Assembly (NCBI RefSeq): GCF_001898575.1
Contig: NZ_MKUD01000010.1
Coordinates: 485,110 to 549,109, forward strand
From: Spirosoma sp. 48-14
GTDB lineage: Bacteria > Bacteroidota > Bacteroidia > Cytophagales > Spirosomataceae
Direction of reading: 5' to 3'
Length of the DNA: 64,000 bases
Within the stretch, counting starts at the first letter, position 1. Every line of letters starts with the position of its first letter. Shown here one piece after another: positions 44,360 to 52,499 of the stretch. The translations under genes and the position numbers were made by a program. The notes under the pieces are model-generated. The model saw only the letters and a program-made list of their open reading frames with translations. It was not told the DNA's origin and searched no databases.

Positions 44360-44394
44360 GTGTTTTTTCTGTTGTTGAATTACGGTACTAAGTA

Positions 44395-44405
44395 CGGTAT
44401 AGTTC
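44395..44405. promoter_or_regulatory. Candidate operator between early and late blocks
   Basis: GTACT-A-AGTAC is an 11-base palindrome in the divergent region 44360-44506, flanked by two direct copies of TACGGTA (44391-44397, 44403-44409); a related CGGTACTTAA lies about 40 bases further right. It could bind a phage repressor or activator. Confidence 0.45.
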
Positions 44406-44487
44406 GGAAAATATGCAAGAAAATAAACAAGAATTTTGTAAAAGATCGGTACTTAACTAACAGCTTCGTATTATTGTGGTAATGACA

Positions 44488-44506
44488 GGCTTTACAGGAC
44501 TGAGCT
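44488..44506 (+). ncRNA. Late-gene hairpin element, copy 1 (variant loop)
   Basis: Stem GGCTT/GAGCT (two wobble pairs) with loop TACAGGACT at 44493-44501. The stem ends at the base before the terminase small-subunit ATG. A loop variant of the copies before other late genes, two substitutions from TACAGGCCC. A TATTATTG at 44469-44476 may be a -7 box. Confidence 0.6.
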
Positions 44507-45115
44507 ATGGAATCTATAGACCCCGACTTTGCGCCGGATAATGAGGACAACGAAGACACTAACGAGTATAAGGGGCCGGACTACTTTAACGCGCTCAATG
44601 TTCGCCAACGGTTATTTGTAGAGGAATTTGTAAAATGTGGCAATGCGACGAAGGCCGCGAAGAAAGCCGGGTATTCGACTAATCTAGCTTCGGCGGCTAC
44701 TATTGGCTACAGATTGTTGAGAAATGTTGAGATTTCTAAGGCAATCGAACAGTATTTAGACGACAGGACGCTAAAAACAAATCAAATACTATTTAAGCTG
44801 TCTCAAAAGGCCGAAGCGTCAATAGAACCGTTTGTAGAGTCCTACGGCCGGGGAATGATGTTTGATTTTTCCTCAAAAAAGGCGCGGGCCGCGTTCCATA
44901 CGATCAAGAAGTATAAAACTGGAAAGTACGGGGCTGAAATTGAATTTCACGACCCTATACGCGCTATGGTAGCTATAGAACAGATACGTCATAGAGCATT
45001 TGATAAAAAGATAGTACCCCCGGCAAATAGCCCAATTACTGACGATGTAAGCCAACTTACGGACGATGAACTACAACGCGAGATTGAGGAACTTGCACGA
45101 AGAACGGCTTCGTAG
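44507..45115 (+). CDS. Phage terminase small subunit
   Basis: Recognises phage DNA for packaging. The Terminase_2 pattern reads LNVRQRLFVEEFVKCGNATKAAKKAGYS, a helix-turn-helix DNA-binding domain near residues 30-65, followed by helical oligomerisation segments and an acidic C-terminus. 202 residues fits. It overlaps the large-subunit gene by 50 bases and starts the late block. Confidence 0.88.
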   Translation: MESIDPDFAPDNEDNEDTNEYKGPDYFNALNVRQRLFVEEFVKCGNATKAAKKAGYSTNLASAATIGYRLLRNVEISKAIEQYLDDRTLKTNQILFKLSQKAEASIEPFVESYGRGMMFDFSSKKARAAFHTIKKYKTGKYGAEIEFHDPIRAMVAIEQIRHRAFDKKIVPPANSPITDDVSQLTDDELQREIEELARRTAS

Positions 45116-46559
45116 ATTGCGGCTATTGGATTCTAGCAACTCAAAAGACCGTTTCTATCATTATTTATCACACATAGATTCAGCCTATAAATTGCAATGG
45201 TTTCACCGCGTTATTGCGGAAAAACTGCAATTGGTGCATGAGCGTAAGATTAAAAAACTTATGATTTTCATGCCGCCCCAACACGGCAAAACGTCAGCGT
45301 CTACCCGAACGTTTCCCGGTTGGGTATTAGGTAAAAAGCCTGATACAAAAATTGCTGTAGTCTCTTATTCTGCAACCATTGCCCGCCGTTTTAATCGGGA
45401 TATAAAACGCCGAATGTCTACCCAGGCATATAGGCAACTATTCCCCGAAATTTTATTAGGTGATACAAAAAACGGTTATACCAATAATAATGATATAGTT
45501 GAAATTGTCGGCAAAGATGCCGCTAAAGAGGGGTTTATCTATACCGTTGGCGTTGGCGGTTCTCTTACGTCGGTAACGGTCGATTTAGGGATTATTGACG
45601 ACCCAATTAAAGACCGGAAAGATGCACTAAGCCCAACGATACGCGAAAATATTTGGGGTTGGTATTGTGATGTTTTCGAGACTCGCTTACACAATGATTC
45701 CGCCCAAATACTTATACAAACGCGTTGGCATGAAGACGACTTAGGCGGGCGATTGCTCGAACGTGACGGCCTGTATTGTGAATCTAACCCGACCGGCTGG
45801 GTAGTTGTATCCTTTCCCGCGCTTCGTACTCCTGACATTAACGACTTCGACCCCCGGCCCGTTGGCGCGGCTTTATGGCCCGAAAAACATAGCCAGGCTA
45901 AAATAGAAAAAGTCAAAAAAGATAATCCGGTAACGTTTAACGCGCTTTATCAGCAAGACCCGAAACCCTCGCCCGATTCGCTGGTTTTCCCGAACTGGAT
46001 AGAAATAGATGAATGGCCCGAACATTTAGAAACACAATACGGCATCGGTGGTGATTTCGGTTTTACCAATGACCCGACAACCTTTATACGGATTGCCCGC
46101 GAAGGCTACAAACTGTATTTGGACGAACTTGTATATGAAACCGGATTAACCAACCAAAAGATTTTACAACGCTACTACGAAAAAGGAATACCCGCCGAAA
46201 TACAAAGCATATGGGATAAGGCCGAACCGAAATCTATTGCAGAATTAAAGATTGGTACGTTAATCGAAACGTCCGAAGGTATATATAGTTTACCGGGTAT
46301 CAATGCGAAGGGTAGCGACAAAGGGCCGGGTAGTGTCGAAGCCGGTATAAGCAAGCTAAATGAATTTGAAGTCTATTACACGGCTCGAAGCCTTAATATA
46401 AAGCGGGAAAAGAACCATTATCAGTACGTCATGCACAACGGCGTATCGACTAACATTCCTATAGGTGAACATAATCATACTATGGACGCTATACGCGGGT
46501 ATGTATTTACAAAATGGGGCCGACCGCAACGGGTTATGTCCGGCCCGAATAACGATTAA
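45066..46559 (+). CDS. Phage terminase large subunit
   Basis: ATP-driven DNA-packaging motor and nuclease. Walker A-like MPPQHGKT near residue 70, Walker B DLGIIDDP with the catalytic acid near 175, ATPase coupling TRWHEDD. The nuclease acids are in IGGDFGFTNDPT near 325, and HNHTMDAIRGYVF near the C-terminus. 497 residues is normal. It starts inside the small subunit gene and is followed by a terminator. Confidence 0.95.
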   Translation: MNYNARLRNLHEERLRRLRLLDSSNSKDRFYHYLSHIDSAYKLQWFHRVIAEKLQLVHERKIKKLMIFMPPQHGKTSASTRTFPGWVLGKKPDTKIAVVSYSATIARRFNRDIKRRMSTQAYRQLFPEILLGDTKNGYTNNNDIVEIVGKDAAKEGFIYTVGVGGSLTSVTVDLGIIDDPIKDRKDALSPTIRENIWGWYCDVFETRLHNDSAQILIQTRWHEDDLGGRLLERDGLYCESNPTGWVVVSFPALRTPDINDFDPRPVGAALWPEKHSQAKIEKVKKDNPVTFNALYQQDPKPSPDSLVFPNWIEIDEWPEHLETQYGIGGDFGFTNDPTTFIRIAREGYKLYLDELVYETGLTNQKILQRYYEKGIPAEIQSIWDKAEPKSIAELKIGTLIETSEGIYSLPGINAKGSDKGPGSVEAGISKLNEFEVYYTARSLNIKREKNHYQYVMHNGVSTNIPIGEHNHTMDAIRGYVFTKWGRPQRVMSGPNND

Positions 46560-46563
46560 TAAA

Positions 46564-46588
46564 AAGGCCCGGTTAGTTGCCGGGCTTT
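46564..46588. terminator. Terminator after terminase
   Basis: Stem AAGGCCCGG with CCGGGCTTT (one wobble). It ends terminase transcription and, read leftward, the small minus-strand gene whose stop codon lies in the loop. Confidence 0.8.
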
Positions 46589-46893
46589 GTTGCGTTTCGT
46601 ACCTCTTCAATCAATCTTAGTAACGCGGCTTCGTCTATCAGTTCGTTGTAAAACGTATCGGCTATAATTCCTTTGCCGATTAGGTAGGCTTTCAGTTTGG
46701 GCAAAAAATACGAATTGATTAACCGACCCCGATTTAGTAAGTCGTGCAAAATATCATTCATATCCTTAGCGATATACTCGAAATCGCCGTCGATAATATG
46801 CCACATTATAACAGGCCGTTGCTCTAGTGTCATTGGTTGATTATAGGTTTTAGCTCCGTCAAAGGTAAAATAATCCTTCCTATTTACTTGCAT
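46573..46893 (-). CDS. Minus-strand gene inside the phage late block (moron candidate)
   Basis: 106 residues from the ATG ending at 46893 (MQVNRKDYFTFDGAK). It runs against the late genes, between the terminase terminator and a strong late promoter. Its region is AT-rich relative to neighbours. Helical C-terminal half (ELIDEAALLRLIEEV). This is the standard arrangement of a moron, a lysogenic conversion or immunity gene. No family recognised; function unknown. Confidence 0.65.
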   Translation of the reverse strand: MQVNRKDYFTFDGAKTYNQPMTLEQRPVIMWHIIDGDFEYIAKDMNDILHDLLNRGRLINSYFLPKLKAYLIGKGIIADTFYNELIDEAALLRLIEEVRNATKPGN

Positions 46894-46943
46894 ATTATAC
46901 GTACAATAAAACGGTATATTAGCAATTATTTTGTAAAAAATAT

Positions 46944-46972
46944 TTTGCCGTTTCAGATTCTTTCTATTTTTG
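46944..46972 (+). promoter_or_regulatory. Late promoter (TTTG ... TATTTTTG)
   Basis: TTTG at 46944-46947 and TATTTTTG at 46965-46972, spaced 17 bases, resemble the Bacteroidota -33/-7 pair (usual spacing 19). It precedes hairpin copy 2 and the first virion gene after terminase. Confidence 0.6.
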
Positions 46973-46988
46973 TCGCAAATAGGTGAAA

Positions 46989-47005
46989 CGACTACAGGCC
47001 CGTCG
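46989..47005 (+). ncRNA. Late-gene hairpin element, copy 2
   Basis: Stem CGAC/GTCG with conserved loop TACAGGCCC (46993-47001). It lies 34 bases before the ATG at 47040 and about 16 bases after the -7 box, near the expected 5' end of the mRNA. Confidence 0.65.
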
Positions 47006-47039
47006 AACAACCTACCATCTGTTTTTATCTCGTTATACG

Positions 47040-47663
47040 ATGATTTACCAAGATTGTAGCGCAATCGCGGCGGCTTTACAGCTAGTAACAGCCGACCAAT
47101 GTAGTACGCTCATTCAACAGGTTAGACGGGTTATTATTCAGCGTATGGGTAACGCGGCCGTAACGACGGCCAACGCCAACACGCTTGGAACCTGGACAAC
47201 CCCGTTAGCCGCTTCGGATAATACCCGAATGGTTTCCATTATTAACAAGTTCTACGACCCTGCTATTACGGGTTCTGAGCCTGTTAAGATTGGCAACAAC
47301 GATAACACCACGCCGGGGGGCAAAACCCAAATTGTAGGCGAAACGACGCCCGACTTTAGCGGGATGTTTACCGGCCTATCGGTTCAGGCATTTACCGACC
47401 TACGCACCTTGTTTGCAGAGGGGCAAAGCTCGGTTGATATTGACCGGCTGGGGGCTTACATCATTTGCGGTGACAATCAATTACTGATGCACAAAAACGG
47501 CGGGCCTATCCCTATTCATATGCCGTTTGTCGGTACGCCATCGGGCGGCAAACTCCATGAACTAACCCAATTCCGGGTAACATGGGAGTTTGACAAGGAA
47601 TGGTACACAAACGCCGGGGTTCAGAAATTGACGTTTAACCCGGCCTTGTTGGTGAACCCCTAA
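47040..47663 (+). CDS. Phage virion protein, unknown (near portal)
   Basis: 207 residues from the ATG at 47040 (MIYQDCSAIAAAL); an ATG at 46983 would run through the hairpin element and is rejected. Rich in Thr, Gly and Asn with beta pattern (WTTPLAASDNTRMVSIINKFYDPA; FRVTWEFDKEWY), typical of head or tail structural proteins. Its position between terminase and portal, with its own promoter and hairpin, suggests an abundant virion component. No family recognised. Confidence 0.65.
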   Translation: MIYQDCSAIAAALQLVTADQCSTLIQQVRRVIIQRMGNAAVTTANANTLGTWTTPLAASDNTRMVSIINKFYDPAITGSEPVKIGNNDNTTPGGKTQIVGETTPDFSGMFTGLSVQAFTDLRTLFAEGQSSVDIDRLGAYIICGDNQLLMHKNGGPIPIHMPFVGTPSGGKLHELTQFRVTWEFDKEWYTNAGVQKLTFNPALLVNP

Positions 47664-47719
47664 ACCCGGCTCTACTAACCTGTAAATAGTTGTAAAACGC
47701 TTTTAAACCAAGTAGAACA

Positions 47720-47926
47720 ATGGTTAAGATTCAGGAAGCCGATAGCGGCCACGGTCAAAACTTAGGCCGGGTTCAGGAAGTAACCGAACAGCATTTTGAG
47801 GACTTGAAAAAGTTGGACAAGAAACTAGGAGTTACTACATGGGTAGAAGTCCCCAAAGACGCCAAAGTTACCGACGAAGCCGGAACCCAGGCCGTCGAAC
47901 CAACCGAACCCAAATCTAAAAAATAA
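47720..47926 (+). CDS. Small phage protein between virion gene and portal
   Basis: 68 residues, charged (EQHFEDLKKLDKKLGVTTWVEVPKDAK) with a Pro/Glu/Lys tail. Ends 6 bases before the portal gene. Possibly a head accessory or assembly protein; no family recognised. Confidence 0.6.
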   Translation: MVKIQEADSGHGQNLGRVQEVTEQHFEDLKKLDKKLGVTTWVEVPKDAKVTDEAGTQAVEPTEPKSKK

Positions 47927-47932
47927 CCGGCC

Positions 47933-49771
47933 TTGCTTTCACCTAACGACGATATTGTAGCAAAAGCCGACGTAAAAGCGTTACGGGCGGCTGTTTATGA
48001 CGATCAGAGACACAGGCTACACGCCGAATCTGCTACGTCAGAAGCGGCCGCTTCTCCCTATTTCAAAAGATGGGTTCGGGAGTTTGTAACGCCCGTTATT
48101 ACGTCCGCGTCGAAGCGTCGGCAGGTGCTTAAACAAATGGTTTGGCCCCCGGTAACGGTTGAACTCGTTGACGAAATCGTAGATATGGCGTCGGCGGTAC
48201 ACCATGCCGAAGACCGTTTTGTTAAGCTCGATTTTACCGACGCGTCACTAGAAGCCGATTGGAATGCCTACGCAGAACGGGCGGGTATCTGGCAGTTCAT
48301 TACCCGAAATTGCCATAGTGCGTTATTTTCCCGGCCTAACTCGCTGGTTGTTGTCGATCTGCCTAAAGTCCAAACTACGGACTTTCCAGAGCCTTACGTA
48401 TATCTATTACCGTTGGAACGGGTTCGGGCCATGAAAGCCCTAAACGGGCCGTCTGATTCGGGACTACTCGAATTTGTTTGGTTCGATACCGACCAAAAAG
48501 ACGTTACCGCGCTGTTTGATACGGTCGATATATCGTTTTGGAAAAACGACGGCAATGGTAAATGGGTACAGGTAGGCGAAGACATACCGCACAATCAACC
48601 GATTTGCCCGGTTTTCAAGATGTGGGACGATGTAGAGGACAGCAACCCGCTAACCTCTAACACGATGTTACGCCCGGTTTTAGGCTGGTTAGATAGGTTG
48701 ATGTTTTGGGATTCGGGCGGGGAAAGTAACGACCTAGCGGCCGCGTTTTTGATGTTTTGGTACTATGAAGCAACCAAAAAGCAGGAGCCAGCCAGCCAAC
48801 CGACTGTAGGATTATCCGGCCCCAAACCCGGCGTTCTAAAGGGTGGTAAGATGATCGACGGTAAGCCCTATACGCCAAAGGACGATAAAGGCGGCTGTGA
48901 TGAAGAAGACAAAGAATCTATTTACGGCCCCGGTACAAAGTTAGGCGTTCCGGCTCCATTGGCGAAGGATGAAGCCGACCTACGGCCCCCGGCCGGTTGG
49001 ATTGCCGCCCCAATCGACAATTTGGAGTATATCGCTAACAAGGTGGTTAACATCCGGCAACGGGTACGGCAAACGGCAACGGGTTACGACGGTGGGGCGT
49101 CCGGTCAACCGATGAACGAACGGCAAATCATGCAAATACTAGAGCGTTCGCGGATAATCTACAACTATTTGGCAGAACACTACGAAGTATTAACCAAACG
49201 CGTTTTAGAGGTATTCGGCCGCTATCGGTACGGCCCCTATTTCGTCGGTGCAACCGTTTCGTTAGGTCGTCGGGTTTCAATGCTTACCGGCGATCAGTTG
49301 ATAGCTCTTTACCAGACGGCGAAGGATGCCGGTTTAGGTGCATGGTTACTCGAAGAACTTACGCTAATGCAACAGGAATACTTCGCCCGTACCGATGCCA
49401 GCCGCAAACTACGCTATAAGGTTCTAAGGGATTTAGACACGTATTCAAATTACAGCCCCGACGAACTTTACAATTTAGGTATCAATACCAGTGACCCCGA
49501 AGGGTACGCTATCAGCGTCGGCCTTATGGGGTTTGTCTACCGATTTGAACGCGAAGCGGATATACTGATAGAACAGTTCTGCAACGCGCCCGACTACGAT
49601 AACCGGATTTCTCAAATTAAAACTTCTTTTAAACGCTATGTCTCAGAACAAAAGCCAATCCAGCCCAACCCCGCTAACGACCCCAACGCCCCCGGCAACA
49701 ACCCCGGAAAGTCAGGCAACAGCAACCCAGGCAACGGACGCAAACGCAAGCCAGCCAACCCCGGAACCTGA
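47933..49771 (+). CDS. Phage portal protein (TTG start)
   Basis: Portal ring through which DNA enters the capsid. The 612 residues and the order TerS-TerL-(two genes)-portal-scaffold-capsid support this. Typical pieces are YFKRWVREFVTPVI, then KVVNIRQRVRQTATGYDGGASGQPMNERQIMQILERSRIIYNYLAEHYE, the C-terminal portal helix. It uses TTG at 47933, since no ATG lies nearby in frame. Its last 134 bases overlap the next gene in another frame and encode a Pro/Asn/Gly-rich tail. Portal identification rests on context and pattern, not on a hit. Confidence 0.8.
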   Translation: MLSPNDDIVAKADVKALRAAVYDDQRHRLHAESATSEAAASPYFKRWVREFVTPVITSASKRRQVLKQMVWPPVTVELVDEIVDMASAVHHAEDRFVKLDFTDASLEADWNAYAERAGIWQFITRNCHSALFSRPNSLVVVDLPKVQTTDFPEPYVYLLPLERVRAMKALNGPSDSGLLEFVWFDTDQKDVTALFDTVDISFWKNDGNGKWVQVGEDIPHNQPICPVFKMWDDVEDSNPLTSNTMLRPVLGWLDRLMFWDSGGESNDLAAAFLMFWYYEATKKQEPASQPTVGLSGPKPGVLKGGKMIDGKPYTPKDDKGGCDEEDKESIYGPGTKLGVPAPLAKDEADLRPPAGWIAAPIDNLEYIANKVVNIRQRVRQTATGYDGGASGQPMNERQIMQILERSRIIYNYLAEHYEVLTKRVLEVFGRYRYGPYFVGATVSLGRRVSMLTGDQLIALYQTAKDAGLGAWLLEELTLMQQEYFARTDASRKLRYKVLRDLDTYSNYSPDELYNLGINTSDPEGYAISVGLMGFVYRFEREADILIEQFCNAPDYDNRISQIKTSFKRYVSEQKPIQPNPANDPNAPGNNPGKSGNSNPGNGRKRKPANPGT

Positions 49772-50258
49772 AAAAACGTTTACCGCCGATCAGGTTAAAG
49801 CCATTGCCGCCGAAACCGCTAAATCGGTATTGGATGCCTACAAAGCCGAAGAAGCCGAAAAAGCGAAGGCGCAACGGGCGTATATGGTTGGTACGCCAAT
49901 TGAACAGCCAACCGTAGAGCAAAAAACCGATGAGGTTAAGCCAGCTACGAAAGAGTTGTACGGCAATAAGGATAAAAAGAAACAGTTCAACATTTCCCCG
50001 TTGATTCCTTCGCTGAAAGGGTTGCCCGACGATAAGTTTATTATGATTGGGTTAAAGTATCATAAAAACGCGGACGGCACATTAGTAGAGGACGCAAGCG
50101 GACGACGGGCGCAAATTGTCGCGCCGGGCGATTATCAGAACTCTACCCAGCCGATTACGAAAGGGGCGTCTGATAATTTCTATGATGTGATTTATGGCAA
50201 ACCCGGCGACGGGGGCGGCTATGTCGTCGTACATGAGCCGACCAAAGTAGAGCAATAA
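49638..50258 (+). CDS. Phage head-associated protein overlapping the portal gene
   Basis: 206 residues. The first 45 are Thr/Pro/Gln/Ala-rich and lie inside the 134-base overlap with portal. Then a helical FTADQVKAIAAETAKSVLDAYKAEEAEKAKAQ segment and a beta-rich C-terminal part (IMIGLKYHKNADGTLVEDASGRRAQIVAPGDY). Possibly a capsid decoration or minor head protein. Unknown family. Confidence 0.7.
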   Translation: MSQNKSQSSPTPLTTPTPPATTPESQATATQATDANASQPTPEPEKTFTADQVKAIAAETAKSVLDAYKAEEAEKAKAQRAYMVGTPIEQPTVEQKTDEVKPATKELYGNKDKKKQFNISPLIPSLKGLPDDKFIMIGLKYHKNADGTLVEDASGRRAQIVAPGDYQNSTQPITKGASDNFYDVIYGKPGDGGGYVVVHEPTKVEQ

Positions 50259-50274
50259 GATAACAACCCCGATA

Positions 50275-50310
50275 GGGGCGGTCGGTTTCTTTCGGGTTTC
50301 TGACCGCCCC
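50275..50310 (+). terminator. Intergenic hairpin before the scaffold-like gene
   Basis: A perfect 9-bp GC-rich stem (GGGGCGGTC/GACCGCCCC) with an 18-base loop, without a T-tract. It may process or stabilise the late mRNA rather than terminate it. Confidence 0.6.
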
Positions 50311-50337
50311 GTAACTAATCAATCAACCAGTTTAAAA

Positions 50338-50362
50338 CCATAGCCTACAGGCCCGATTATGG
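50338..50362 (+). ncRNA. Late-gene hairpin element, copy 3 (contains the ATG)
   Basis: Stem CCATAG/TTATGG (one G-U) plus a closing C-G around loop TACAGGCCC (50346-50354), with a C-A mismatch. The ATG of the scaffold-like gene (50359-50361) lies in the 3' arm, so folding would hide the start codon. Confidence 0.7.
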
Positions 50363-51270
50363 ATATTACAGTAGAAAACATTGCCGGGATTGAGATTCCC
50401 GAAGACTTACAGGCCGCTATTTTCGCTAAACTCGAAGCGAAAGCCCCGGATTATCTAACCGGAAAAGGCTTTATTGTAAAGCCAAAAACCGATTACGATA
50501 ACGAGTTATCGACCTACGCCGAACAAGCCGTAACCAAAGCTGTAGGCGAAGAATCGGCTAAGTTGTACGGCAGTATCGACGGTCTGTTAGCTATTGCGCT
50601 GGATGAAGCCAAACCTGATGGTATGAGAACCGCCGTTTGGGTGAAACAGCTACAGGACGCCGGTAAGTTGCCGCTTTCGGATGAAGCTATGAAGGCTATC
50701 CGGGACAAAATAAAAGGGTCGGCCGCAACCAAAGACGCGGTTATTGACCAACTGAAAGAGCAACTTAACACCGAAAAAACCGCCCGCGAAAACGATAAAG
50801 TAGAAACGGTAAAACAGGCCGTTCGTTCTACCGTTAACGCCGATTTGCGTACCGCCCCGGTTGTTATTCCTGGCGATCTGAAAGACGAAGCCGCCAAAAC
50901 AGCCGCCAAAAATACCGCAATTGCCGACCTGAAAGAGTATTTTAATACGCTCTACGAAGGCAAACGCAACGACGACGGCGACATTTATTTTGTCAAAAAA
51001 GGGACGGATAGACCCCTAATGAATGCCGCCGAAAACCGGCCAATGACGCCAACCGAAATTATCCGGGCTAACCACTCTATGTATTTGGCTCCGGTTAGCC
51101 ATAAACAGGAAGGGGGCGGAACAGGCAAACCCGATACAGGTGGTCAACCCGGCGCGTTTACGTCGTTGACGGAAATTCGAGTTTATGCTATTAACAAGTT
51201 GGGTTACGCGCCAAATACGCCGGAGTTCTTCAAGTTTATTGATGAGGAACGCAAGAAAGCCAAACTGTAA
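50359..51270 (+). CDS. Scaffold-like phage head protein
   Basis: 303 residues, strongly helical and charged in the middle (IKGSAATKDAVIDQLKEQLNTEKTARENDKVETVK) with a Gly-rich hinge (HKQEGGGTGKPDTGGQPGAF) before a C-terminal helical cap. It directly precedes the capsid gene, the normal place for scaffold. No protease domain is visible. Function is inferred from order and composition. Confidence 0.7.
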   Translation: MDITVENIAGIEIPEDLQAAIFAKLEAKAPDYLTGKGFIVKPKTDYDNELSTYAEQAVTKAVGEESAKLYGSIDGLLAIALDEAKPDGMRTAVWVKQLQDAGKLPLSDEAMKAIRDKIKGSAATKDAVIDQLKEQLNTEKTARENDKVETVKQAVRSTVNADLRTAPVVIPGDLKDEAAKTAAKNTAIADLKEYFNTLYEGKRNDDGDIYFVKKGTDRPLMNAAENRPMTPTEIIRANHSMYLAPVSHKQEGGGTGKPDTGGQPGAFTSLTEIRVYAINKLGYAPNTPEFFKFIDEERKKAKL

Positions 51271-51321
51271 TAAATCCTTAAAAATAACAGGTAGGATTCC
51301 CGCGCAGTTTCGCGCCTACCC

Positions 51322-51342
51322 GTTGCCTACAGGCCCGGCAAC
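51322..51342 (+). ncRNA. Late-gene hairpin element, copy 4
   Basis: Perfect stem GTTGCC/GGCAAC around loop TACAGGCCC (51328-51336), 32 bases before the capsid ATG. Confidence 0.7.
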
Positions 51343-51374
51343 AGCAACAGGGATAAAAAATCCTTTTTACTGCT

Positions 51375-52418
51375 ATGGCTAACGTCATAACAAATTTGCT
51401 CTTACCTAACGTCATGTTAGACGTTAACCCGGCCGGGTTTGGTCGTCTGGAAAACCGTATGTCTCATTACGGCGCGTTGAATACGTTCTACAACAATACC
51501 CCGTTGTTGTTCGACGCTGAAACGCTTGCTAAAATCCGGGCGATTCCCTACACGCGGACAATTCAAATTCCTGTGTTGAACGGGGTTGATTGGACGATTA
51601 TAACGGTTCGGACTTGTGCCATTACAACCCAGGCACTAGGCGCAACGCTTAAAACGGTAGTGCGTTTTCACGTTGAATTTGACGTAGATATTATTCCTTC
51701 GGAATACCAAAATAACTACGTTACCTACCAAGCCGCGTTAGCCGCCAAAATTAAAAACGCCAAAAAAGCGGTTTACAAGTATCTCGATCAAATGTGCGCT
51801 ACGTTCCTAGATGCCAACAAGGAAACGACGCAAACGATTGGGGCAAACCTGCTCTATACGGGCGTTGCCGGGGAGTACCAAGTACCGAAGCTGATTGATT
51901 TCTATAATAACCTCGGCGCTATTATGGAAATGATGGATACGGAAGGCCCGTACTTCGACATTGCGAATACGGCGGCTTTGGCAGACCAAAACTGGTTAAA
52001 CAATCCGGGCGGGGGTGCAATCTACGATACGGCGGCAATCAAAAAGGCGGCTAATATTGCCGAATTTGATTATACAAACCGGATTAGTCCGGGGGCCGGT
52101 CAACGGGGTATCCACTACGTCGGGCCGATGGGTTCGATTGGTATTGTGAACTTTATTGACTTCGACTATCAGGGTTTGCCCGACCTGAACGCTATTGACG
52201 TAACCGACGAAAAGGATATTTCGGACGTTCGTTTTTGGGGCCGAATCAATGATAACGTTTACCCAACTTGGGAATGGGGAACCCAACAGCTTTTAGACTG
52301 TACAGGCGGGGCAAAATCGTATGGTGTTAAACACGCTGCCGACTTCGCACTTTTTGCCGACTTTACCCGCGTTGCCGGTGAATCGCCTATCAAGCGGTTT
52401 AGCGTAATGAACGCGTAA
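51375..52418 (+). CDS. Major capsid protein candidate
   Basis: 347 residues. The order portal, scaffold-like, this gene, then a strong terminator points to the major capsid protein. The pattern is N-terminal arm, long helix (AALAAKIKNAKKAVYKYLDQMCATFLDANKE), and beta/loop domains (VGPMGSIGIVNFIDFDYQGLPDL). No clear named capsid family is recognised. Identification is from context. Confidence 0.78.
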   Translation: MANVITNLLLPNVMLDVNPAGFGRLENRMSHYGALNTFYNNTPLLFDAETLAKIRAIPYTRTIQIPVLNGVDWTIITVRTCAITTQALGATLKTVVRFHVEFDVDIIPSEYQNNYVTYQAALAAKIKNAKKAVYKYLDQMCATFLDANKETTQTIGANLLYTGVAGEYQVPKLIDFYNNLGAIMEMMDTEGPYFDIANTAALADQNWLNNPGGGAIYDTAAIKKAANIAEFDYTNRISPGAGQRGIHYVGPMGSIGIVNFIDFDYQGLPDLNAIDVTDEKDISDVRFWGRINDNVYPTWEWGTQQLLDCTGGAKSYGVKHAADFALFADFTRVAGESPIKRFSVMNA

Positions 52419-52446
52419 TCTTTGCTCAATTGAACGTGGATTGTCT

Positions 52447-52483
52447 AAAATCCCTCTCCGAGTTGTGAGGGGGATTTTTTTTT
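52447..52483 (+). terminator. Terminator after the capsid gene
   Basis: Stem AAAATCCCTCTC with GAGGGGGATTTT (one wobble) followed by nine T. A terminator after the capsid gene is common and would allow capsid mRNA to exceed tail mRNA. Confidence 0.88.
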
Positions 52484-52499
52484 AAACCTCAACTAGAAC

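Noticed and set aside
46983-47039. Earlier start (ATG 46983) for the virion gene at 47040
   Set aside because: It would translate through the conserved hairpin element and the added residues look non-coding.
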